Below are positions 48,477 to 57,138 of a DNA stretch of 64,000 bases, one piece after another. The notes beneath the pieces are model-generated. The model was not told the DNA's origin and did not search any database. It worked only from the letters and a program-made list of their open reading frames with translations. This DNA comes from Rhodamnia argentea. Lineage: Eukaryota > Streptophyta > Magnoliopsida > Myrtales > Myrtaceae. Position 1 is the stretch's first letter. Each line of letters opens with the position of its first letter. The translations under genes were made by a program, and so were the position numbers. The stretch covers positions 8,104,001-8,168,000 of the forward strand of contig NC_063158.1 of NCBI RefSeq assembly GCF_020921035.1. Direction: 5' to 3'.

Positions 48477-50077
48477 GTAAGAATTCCAGGTCTTGATTCC
48501 TTTAATCGCAGATTATTTCCTAGTAAAGTAATAGTTTCCAGCGGTACTGTTAAGTTCTGAGTTAGTGGGTTGGCTCTACAGCTTGTCTACTTAATCGCAT
48601 ATTGTAAAGAACTTTGGGGTGTCGTGGACATGTAGAATCTTACACAGGTTGACTGTTTGATCGGGATGAAACTTTAAAGTTCGTTATGCACTGCTGGAAC
48701 CAGATTCGAACTGTTGTGTGTCGATGCCGGTTTTTGAGTTTTAACAAGCACTTTGCTGAAACAACTACAGGGGCTCCCAAGTTCGGCTTGTTCATTTGTG
48801 ATTCTTCCTTAGGTGATCAATTCGCTCTGTCTGAAAATTACTCCAAATTGCTTGACATAACGAGAAAATAGTGCTTTATAATCATAGATTCAGTATGTAG
48901 TTGAGTAAGCGGTCCATACGATGCAATGAACTTCAGCGTCAGAAACCAACATCAACATGAGAAGTTGAGATATATGCGTTTGCATGAGGAGAGGCATATG
49001 ATCATAAGCTAGTACATACTTTTTGTTTTGGCCCTTTTGAGAACAGAGTGAGCATGAGCATGTCCAAGAATGCAAACGTATCCACCTAATGGATGGCGAC
49101 ATTTCAATGAACAATCCAATTCATCTGCAAGAAGCAAGCATTGTTCATAATCATCCGACAATACGGCTCATTCATCATCATCTTATTCATGATCGCGCTT
49201 TCAAACTGAGATGAACTAGTCGGGGTTTAGTGGTCTCATTACTGCGAATTCCCAAATTTAAGACGTGCTTGACCATGCATTATTTAGACCGAAAAAGGGT
49301 ATTCCCTAGATTGAGATACGGGTCATTTATAATGTAAGTTCTGGTCGAACATACACTTACTGTGTGAAAAGTTAAAAAAGACGACTATGTCAATGAACTG
49401 AAGAGTCTGCTATTGCGTTTATACAAAAAAGATGAGCACCTTGAAGATTAGCATGACTTAAGTAGAGGTGTATAAAAACGATATGTACATCAATATGCTT
49501 TGAGGTGATTCTCTTTTCTGGCTTTAAAGAATTCTGGGGTCACAGAAATAGTTGGCTCGTTATCTTGCAAGAACAATCATTTCTTGAACACCATAAATGA
49601 ATTTGACCTCTGCTCTATCCACGTTTCGGGAACAATGAGCCACTGAACCTCACAAGTCTAGAGCTAAAACCAGTACTTAAATTTTAGACAGTTCTGAGAG
49701 GCCTCAGCTTTTCCAGACCATTTGCACAGTTTTAGATTTTTGAGTGGGACCTGAAATGCTCGAATAAATGTAGTGAATCCACAATGCAAAGCATCAAGAA
49801 GCGGAAATCTTAAAATCTCCGAGAGCCAAGCGAAGTTGGAGATAAGAGACTAGTAGCTCTAAAAGCAATACATGCCCTGAGAAAGTGTAGTCAACTAGTG
49901 CTGCAGGAGTAAACTTTATCTAAATGGTTTTGGAGCCCAACATGTTGAAGCATGGAGTCTACCCTATATACGAGCACATTTAGTAATGCACATCAATTTG
50001 AATCATAAAACCGCTGACACAGTTTGCAGTATTGTGACAGCCACTGACCTCTGATCTTGCAAAGTTCCAAGCAGAGA
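48477..50077 (+). other. putative 5' UTR intron of NLR 1
   Basis: AT-rich DNA without a credible gene, bounded by GTAAGA at the left and AG at 50073-50074. If transcription starts elsewhere, this is simply the upstream region of the gene. Confidence 0.35.
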
Positions 50078-52927
50078 ATGGCAGAAAGTGCAGTGCTGTA
50101 TCTACTTAGCAAGCTGGAAAGCTTTGTTGGGAATGGGATTCAGCAAGAAAGAGATGGTCACGAAGAATGGATGTCTCTGATGAGAGAATTTGAGCGCATC
50201 AAGGCCTTCCTAAAAACTGCAGATTCCATGGAAGAGTGCAATGAAGAAGTCAAAGTATGGGTTAAGCAAGTACGAGAAATTGCGTATGAAGCTGAAGATG
50301 TTCTTGATGAATATAAGCAACTCTCAGGGCAGGATCATCAAACTGAGGGCTTTCTACGAATGATTCAAACTAGTGTCAGAAACAGGAAAGCTCGACACCG
50401 ACTGATTTCAGCTATGAAAAGCATCAGCCCCAGAATCAAAAGTATCTGTGAAGGACAGCAGAGACTGTTTGACGGTTTCAGCACAACTGAGAGAGGTTCA
50501 AGCTCAACCTCTTCTTACGAAGACAACAAATGGCAAGACCATCGAGGTGATGCACTTCTGGTAGAAAAATCTGATCTGGTGGGCATCGAAGAGCCCAAAA
50601 AGGAGCTTGTCGAATGGTTGGTCCAGGGTGTTTCGCAATGCGAGGTAATTTCAGTGGTTGGCATGGGAGGTTTGGGGAAGACAACCCTGACAAAGCAAGT
50701 TTATGATGACCCAGCAGTGAAGAAACGATTCACAGTACGAGCTTGGGTCACTCTTTCTCCCTCATTAAGGACGGAAGATCTGCTGTTAGACATGCTTCAA
50801 CAGATCACCAGTAGCATCATGAAGACGGTTCCAGCGGAAGCAAAAACTCGCGATAGCAGTTGCATTAGAACGATGATCAAAGACCTCCTCCAGAAAAGGA
50901 AATCGAAATACCTAATCGTCCTAGACGATGTGTGGGACATGAACAAATGGGATGCAGTCAAATGTGCGTTACCCAACAATAACAATGGCGGTCGGATAAT
51001 GGTCACAACAAGGAAATCAGATCTAGCATCAGCATCCGGCACTGGATGTGCAGGGAAGGTCTACAACATGAAGCCCTTGTCAGCTGAACAGTCACATGAA
51101 CTTTTCTGTAGGAAGACGTTCAAAGAGAAAGCGTGCCCCAGCCATTTGGAGGAAATTTGTCGACACATCTTGAGAAAATGTGAAGGACTTCCCCTAGCCA
51201 TTGTGGCCATCGGTGGTGTTCTGGCCTCAAAGGACACAAGAAGAATTGATGAATGGGAACTTGTCCGTCGCAGTCTCCGTTCCGAAATCGAAGACAACGA
51301 AAAGCTAAAAAATCTGAAGCAGGTTCTTTCATTGAGTTTCAATGATTTGCCTTATTACTTGAAGTCCTGTTTTTTGCATTTGAGCGTATTCCCTGAGGCT
51401 CACAATGTCGAGTGTATGAGGATAATCCGACTCTGGGTAGCAGAGGGCTTTGTTGAAAGGAAAGAAGGTAAGACCCTGGAAGAAGTTGCTGCGGACTACC
51501 TTGATGAGCTCTTGAACAGAAGCCTCATCCAAGTGGCAGAGACAACCAGTGATGGAAGGGTCAAAATGTGCCGAGTTCATGGCCTTTTGCTGGAAATAAT
51601 CATTTCAAAGGCAAGGGATCAGAATTATGCAATCATAGACCAGGAACACAGCGAACTGTGGCCAGAAAGAGTTCGTCGCCTCTCTGTACACAAAGCGTTT
51701 CAGGTTGCGCAGCAAAACCGATCACTTTCCCATCTCAGATCGTTGTTAATGTTTGGCGTGGACAGGTCTTCTGTTGATGACGCTCTCTCATCTGAATTCA
51801 ACCTTCTCAGAGTCCTAGATTTATGTCATGCTCCAGTAGGCCGCTTCCCAGTTCAGGTACTTGACATGAATTGTCTTAGGTTTCTAAGCTTGAGATCTAG
51901 TCATATTCAAACCATTCCAAGTTCCATAGGGAACCTTCAGAACCTAGAGACGCTAGACCTCAAAGACACTCATGTCATGGCATTACCTGTGGAGATAGCA
52001 AAGCTTCAGCGACTACGTCATCTCCTTGTGTATCGGTATGAGACAATAGCTTATTCGCACTATAAATATGGTTTCAAAACCCCTGCAGATATCGGAGCTC
52101 TGCAGTCTCTGCAAAAGCTATGCTATATAGAGGTAGATGACGAAAGAAACCGTCGCAATATTTTGGGGCTGGGGAAACTTGATCAGTTAAGGAGGTTGTG
52201 TGTGTTAAAGTTGAGGAGAGAAGACGGAAGGAATCTGTGCTCATCGATAGCAAAGTTAACCAACCTCTCCTCACTGGCTGTCTATGCATTCGATGATGAA
52301 GAAGAACTCGATCTGCATCACCTTTCTTCACCTCCGCCACTACTTCAGAGGATCTTCTTGAGGGGACACTTACAGACCTTACCAAGCTGGATTGCGAACC
52401 TCCACAGCCTCGTAAAACTACGCCTGAGAATGTCCTGTTTAAGGGATGATCCACTGGAATCCCTTCAAAATTTGCCCAGTCTGGTTCATCTCGAGTTGCT
52501 GCATGTTTATAATTGGCAAACTTTGCGCTTTGAGGCCAAAGGGTTCATGAAACTTAAGACATTGGGGCTCGATCTTTTCGATGAGCTCGAGTTCATACAG
52601 GTGGAGGAGGGAGCAATGCCCTGTCTAGGAAAGTTGATCATCCAGCGGTGCAAATTGCTCAAGGATCTGCCATTAGGAATCGAGCACTTAAAGATGCTCA
52701 AGGTGTTGGAGTTCTTCGACCTGCCTGATGAATTAGTCCAGAAACTTAAGCCGGACGAACAAAATGAGGACTATCAGAAGGTTGCGCACGTTCCTGAAAT
52801 TCGTTACGCTTACTGGAGAGAGCAAGGTTGGGATGTCACGTCTGTAGAGACATCGGTCGAGGAAGAGGGCTCTCGTTTGCAGAGTTCTAGTATGAGGAGT
52901 AGTGAACTACCTCCTTGTTGGAAATAA
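50078..52927 (+). CDS. CC-NB-ARC-LRR disease resistance protein, RPM1-like (NLR 1)
   Basis: A single coding exon of 949 residues from the MAESAVLYLL start. The open frame extends slightly upstream but without an ATG. Domains: an Rx-type coiled coil (1-120) with VREIAYEAEDVLDEY in the EDVID position; NB-ARC with P-loop GMGGLGKTT from residue 195, RNBS-A FTVRAWVTLS, kinase-2 LIVLDDVWD near 279-287, RNBS-B GRIMVTTR and GLPLA near 369; and winged-helix wording VFPEAHNVECMRIIRLWVAEGF. The MHD motif reads VHG (His501-Gly502) instead of MHD. From about residue 560 come irregular LRRs (LRVLDLCHAPVGRFP, LETLDLKDTHVMALP, LQTLPSWIANLHSLVKLRL). The C-terminus ends PPCWK. Such proteins are cytosolic or membrane-associated immune receptors. 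The recognised effector is unknown. Confidence 0.93.
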   Translation: MAESAVLYLLSKLESFVGNGIQQERDGHEEWMSLMREFERIKAFLKTADSMEECNEEVKVWVKQVREIAYEAEDVLDEYKQLSGQDHQTEGFLRMIQTSVRNRKARHRLISAMKSISPRIKSICEGQQRLFDGFSTTERGSSSTSSYEDNKWQDHRGDALLVEKSDLVGIEEPKKELVEWLVQGVSQCEVISVVGMGGLGKTTLTKQVYDDPAVKKRFTVRAWVTLSPSLRTEDLLLDMLQQITSSIMKTVPAEAKTRDSSCIRTMIKDLLQKRKSKYLIVLDDVWDMNKWDAVKCALPNNNNGGRIMVTTRKSDLASASGTGCAGKVYNMKPLSAEQSHELFCRKTFKEKACPSHLEEICRHILRKCEGLPLAIVAIGGVLASKDTRRIDEWELVRRSLRSEIEDNEKLKNLKQVLSLSFNDLPYYLKSCFLHLSVFPEAHNVECMRIIRLWVAEGFVERKEGKTLEEVAADYLDELLNRSLIQVAETTSDGRVKMCRVHGLLLEIIISKARDQNYAIIDQEHSELWPERVRRLSVHKAFQVAQQNRSLSHLRSLLMFGVDRSSVDDALSSEFNLLRVLDLCHAPVGRFPVQVLDMNCLRFLSLRSSHIQTIPSSIGNLQNLETLDLKDTHVMALPVEIAKLQRLRHLLVYRYETIAYSHYKYGFKTPADIGALQSLQKLCYIEVDDERNRRNILGLGKLDQLRRLCVLKLRREDGRNLCSSIAKLTNLSSLAVYAFDDEEELDLHHLSSPPPLLQRIFLRGHLQTLPSWIANLHSLVKLRLRMSCLRDDPLESLQNLPSLVHLELLHVYNWQTLRFEAKGFMKLKTLGLDLFDELEFIQVEEGAMPCLGKLIIQRCKLLKDLPLGIEHLKMLKVLEFFDLPDELVQKLKPDEQNEDYQKVAHVPEIRYAYWREQGWDVTSVETSVEEEGSRLQSSSMRSSELPPCWK

Positions 52928-52969
52928 GTGTCTAGTAGTGAACTACCTCCTTGGTGGAAATAAGTGTCT
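52898..52969. repeat. 36-bp tandem duplication spanning the NLR 1 stop codon
   Basis: The segment agtagtgaactacctccttg...aagtgtct occurs at 52898-52933 and again at 52934-52969, with one difference (gttgg/ggtgg). The first copy contains the last codons and TAA stop. The second lies in the 3' UTR. Confidence 0.9.
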
Positions 52970-53528
52970 ATATCTTCTGTGAATCAATCTTTTCCAGGGT
53001 GTTTATGTTTACACTGCCATGGAAAATTCGATGTAATGCAGTTTACAGTAAATGAATTCTCAAACATATTCGAATGTTCGTTTTCGATTTGGCAATGTTT
53101 GGTCATTCAGTAACATTTTGTTCCTTACAGGGCTCCACCATTTATGGTTACCATTCCATGAATACAACCGATTTATACAGGATGGATGACATATCTCGTG
53201 CTGACCAATAAAGATAATCGAAGATTGAGATTTTTTCTCTTTCATGCTTGTTATAAGCGGTTGGGCCATCAATTGTAAAGTAAACCCTAGATCATTCATT
53301 CATAGAGGTGTGAAATAGATGGGTCGGGTCGGGTCGGGTTTAGATTGGGTCGAACATGGTCCGACTTATATTGACCTGTCTAGCTCGTTGTGACCTATAT
53401 TTAATGATCCATACCCAACTCAACCCGCAACCGAACCATGCACGACCCGACCCGTTTTTGACCAATATTAACAAAACACTCTAATATTCTAAAAAAACCT
53501 ACACTATTCATTTAACTTATTTTAAGCT

Positions 53529-53532
<4 letters not shown>

Positions 53533-53566
<34 letters not shown>
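53533..53566. repeat. (AT)n microsatellite
   Basis: About 17 AT units in AT-rich DNA. Confidence 0.95.
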
Positions 53567-53569
<3 letters not shown>

Positions 53570-53999
53570 ACCTGAAAAAAAATCACATTAAATAAAAAAA
53601 AGCAAATTAAACAATAAAATCTAGTGAATTTTGACTATGCTACTTAATCATTCATTAAATAGATAATTAGAGATCGACTCTGCTCTTTAATTGGACTCAT
53701 GCCAAATGGATTTAAGCACTAGCTCTATTCTTAATTGAATCTTGGGGATTGAGCCCATTGAACTCGGTCAATCTTTGGTTAAACCCGGTCTTCTCTCTTC
53801 CCTTCCCTCTTGTGAATCCACGAGAATGACCGTCGACATTTCATTGATTTATTTTTTTGGTCAAAGATATTTCATTGATTTCAATTACATAAACTGACGA
53901 GGCCCACGCTCCGCGCTCGAATTTTTCCTTTTGCAGGTTCTTAGCCACACCCTGCACCCTCCCCGACGCTACAACTAACTCTCCGGAAAAAGCTCACCA

Positions 54000-54245
54000 C
54001 GGGAGGTGGCGGCGACCGGCTGACGGGCAGCGGTCGGCAGGGGAGGGCGGTGGTAATGGTAGCAGTGGTTAATGATGGGCGGGCGGTGATTGACGGGCAG
54101 CGGCGCGGTGGCTAGCGGTGAAGGCGGTCGGTGGCAACGGTGGTCGGCGGTGGTGATAGTTGATGGCGGCGGCAGGAGACGGTGGTCGGCGGTGGTGGGC
54201 GGCGGCGGTTGGCGATGGCGGCTGCTGGAGGTGGTGGTGGGCGGC
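54000..54245. repeat. GC-rich low-complexity tract
   Basis: Imperfect repeats of ggcggtggtcggcggtgg-like words. Open frames here are compositional. Confidence 0.8.
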
Positions 54246-55254
54246 CCAGGTACAGCGATGACTTAACCTTTTGATGGGTCGACAATATATCGAAAATGGG
54301 TTCTATATGGGTTACATGTGTAATCCATTTTTGACCCATTAGATTTATTTTCAAATTTTTGGACCCATTTTTACGGAGCCCTCTAAAAGCTAACAACCCA
54401 TATAAGACTCATTTATTTAAAATATGGGTCAAAAATGGATGATGGATCCGTGCTCTAATCATTCATGAATTTGGATATGATTTAACCAAACTGAAAAGGA
54501 TTATCAGTGGTCGGCATTATCGCCTAGGTAATGAAGATTAAAATTAAGGAAATATCCTCCGAATCGATGATTTTCCGGGAGACAAGCGGACCATTAACTT
54601 TCCGCTGACTGTTTCACTTCCAAATGAATTTGGTCTTAACAAAACAAGGAATGAACTGCTACTGCTTATTCAAACGTAGCCAAACGGCAAGCAATAGTCG
54701 AATTGATGGGGCTCGACTGTCAACTTCACCGTCATCGATTTAGGTCTACTCACCAAAGTTCATTGCATTTAGCGCATTATTGTAGCTTCAAGCACCATTA
54801 TTGTATAACTGGTAGAGTTGGAAGACAGTGGAAATATATATCTGTTAGGTACATCAAGCGATTTCAATCCAATTTTTTTTTCAGTTAGGTTTGCTATCAA
54901 TACTGCAATTTTTGCTTCACTAAGACAAAACCAAATTACGCTCTAGCAATAGAAAGGGTTCGGGCAATCGTTTATTTGACTAGTCGAGCTACTCGAATTT
55001 GACTCATGGATTGCTCAAACTCTGCTCGGTTATTTTTTAGTTCAACCAGCTCGAGCACTTATCAAGCAGAGCTCAGTCTTGAATATTGCGAGCCCAATCG
55101 AAAATTACACATACATTTGTAAATGGATGTAAAACTAATAATATACTCATTCAATAGCATGCCGAGTCGAGTTGAATCAAGCTCTGAGCATCGAACTGCA
55201 TTGACTCGACTCGACGACATCCCTAGCTGATGCTGCAACCTTTCGGCAGCCTGT

Positions 55255-55752
55255 ATGATGAACTGTTCGGAGGAACAAATTGAAGAGAGCCGTAGGACCA
55301 TATTCTCTATCCCAATATGTTATCAAAACCCTTTGTGGGAAAAAAGAAGCAGCCTCCCCATCCTCTGCATTTTCAATGGTTTCCGATCAGTACACGCAAA
55401 CGAGGGTTTGGTAAAACGGACGAAGACGACTGTCATGCATGTGCACAGGCAAGACGAACGAGAGGACTTCCTCTTGACCGAGGATGGGGCATTAAATTCA
55501 TCGAATTTGACAGGGCTTGACCATCCTTCACGCTTAATCCTTATCTTGCAATCCTGGACTTCATGTCAAGCTCACGATCTTATCGGATTCGGGTCAAGAA
55601 AATTAAGTGATCAACATCATTTAATTAACAGTCAATTATGGGCGCTTGGTGCTCCAGTAAAGAAAGCTATAGCAAAAGTTGTTTCTTTTAAGCACAAAGG
55701 TCTGGACTTTAGCAAAGAAAAAGCAGACACGCACCCCCAATTTGAACCGTGA
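55255..55752 (+). CDS. unrecognised 165-codon open frame (doubtful gene)
   Basis: ATG to TGA, 165 codons (starts MMNCSEEQIEESRRTIFSIP). I recognise no domain, signal peptide or membrane segment, and composition is ordinary. It lies in the spacer between two NLR genes with no promoter evidence. It could be chance, a decayed exon, or an unknown gene. I would not annotate it without transcript support. Confidence 0.15.
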   Translation: MMNCSEEQIEESRRTIFSIPICYQNPLWEKRSSLPILCIFNGFRSVHANEGLVKRTKTTVMHVHRQDEREDFLLTEDGALNSSNLTGLDHPSRLILILQSWTSCQAHDLIGFGSRKLSDQHHLINSQLWALGAPVKKAIAKVVSFKHKGLDFSKEKADTHPQFEP

Positions 55753-55793
55753 ATCATATCTCCTCCACCTAATGGACGGTGACTATTGAATAC

Positions 55794-55796
<3 letters not shown>

Positions 55797-55829
<33 letters not shown>
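55797..55829. repeat. (GA)n microsatellite
   Basis: About 16 GA units. Confidence 0.95.
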
Positions 55830-55831
<2 letters not shown>

Positions 55832-57138
55832 GTGAGTGTTGATGATAGTCTCTTCTTTATAGTTTTGATGATTATCGTGTCTAACCTGATTTCTCATCTA
55901 CAGGTCACTGCTTACGTTAGTTTGCATATTGACCCCCAAGTGCTAATTTAACTTCTTTCACAATCTTCTGTGCGTCAGCCCACTCTACGTCACAGTGAAT
56001 TGCCTCACCAAACAATGCAATTCATTGCCTAATGTTTCCCTCGCTCAAGAACTTGGATTACAATACTCTAACCAGAGGTTAACCCTAGCTTAAGTCTAAT
56101 CAAGATTATAATTAAAAAAAAAAAGTAGTTGAATAGCCATACAGACCACCGAATTGCTCCTTTGTCCTTGAACAAGAAGACAAAGTGTGGAGAGGTTACT
56201 TGGATACCTCTTGTAAGAACCCAAGTACCTGAAGGAGGTAACTAGAAGACGTCACCCTACCGTTAGCTTCTTTTGCAATATGTCCGGTCGGACATGGATT
56301 CATGACTGCATTCGATAAGTTTTCTTCAGTCTAGAAATCCCTTTGTCATAGGTTATGAATTTGGGAATTTAAACAGATTCTGACATGGAAGGGCCACGAC
56401 TAACTTGCATGACACAGATTATGTCCTGTGAAATTTTCCAGAACAAAGACATGTACGAACTGAGAGCTAAAGCTAATTATGCAATGGATTCACCAAATAG
56501 CATTGCTTCGAGGAAAGCAAAATGTAAATGAAGGCACAAACCGCGGGGACAATGATGGACGAAATCATCTCGGTGAGTCCCTCGATCAAAGTTACTCCTA
56601 GGTGAACATCAAATTTCACATCACACTAATGACATCAACTTTTCCCTATAAGAATAAATTCAACTCTTCCCATTTTTCTCAGGGTAACAAGCAGAAACAC
56701 AATGGTCAGTCGTTAACACAAACCTCAAGTTTAGGCATTTGAATGGCTTTGCTTTCAGGATGCATACACTCTATCCAGGACTACTGTACCTGTAAGCAAG
56801 CTAAAGAAATTCAGTACAAAGCAGCATATACTTAGTACTGAATAATTTGAGTAAGAGAAGGCAAAGATTTAAAATACGAGAAACGGCACTAGAAGCTGCA
56901 AAAGCAATACATAAGTTTGCATGTCAACATGATGTGAAAGACATAGCAAATGAGCACCAGTTCAATTGGTCTGGATGTAGAGCCCCACCTGACTTTTTAC
57001 GATATAAACTGAACTATAAATTTAAACGTCAGAGTCATTCCCATCAAGCTAAACCTAAAGGAGAAAAATTGGAATCAATATTCTTAGGCACTATGAAACC
57101 CAGCAACTCCTGAAATTTCAGAAAGCCAAGTGTAGAGA

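Larger units (their letters stand above)
52970..57138. other. 4.2-kb spacer between NLR 1 and NLR 2
   Basis: It contains a probable degraded TIR element (gatgggtcgggtcgggtcgg near 53320, related gggtc-rich wording near 54270-54440), an (AT)n run, a GC-rich GGC/GGT tract near 54000-54245, and a GA run at 55797-55829. A second degraded repeat with ctcgactcgacgac-type ends lies at 54960-55230. A 165-codon open frame at 55255-55752 is listed separately. The phrase gcgtcagcccactctacgtca near 55970 resembles the DNA just upstream of the NLR 1 TATA box. Confidence 0.5.

Noticed and set aside
50057-50077. Seven-residue upstream extension of NLR 1
   Set aside because: It would start at TTG. The ATG at 50078 aligns with the MAES start of NLR 2 and follows a likely splice acceptor.
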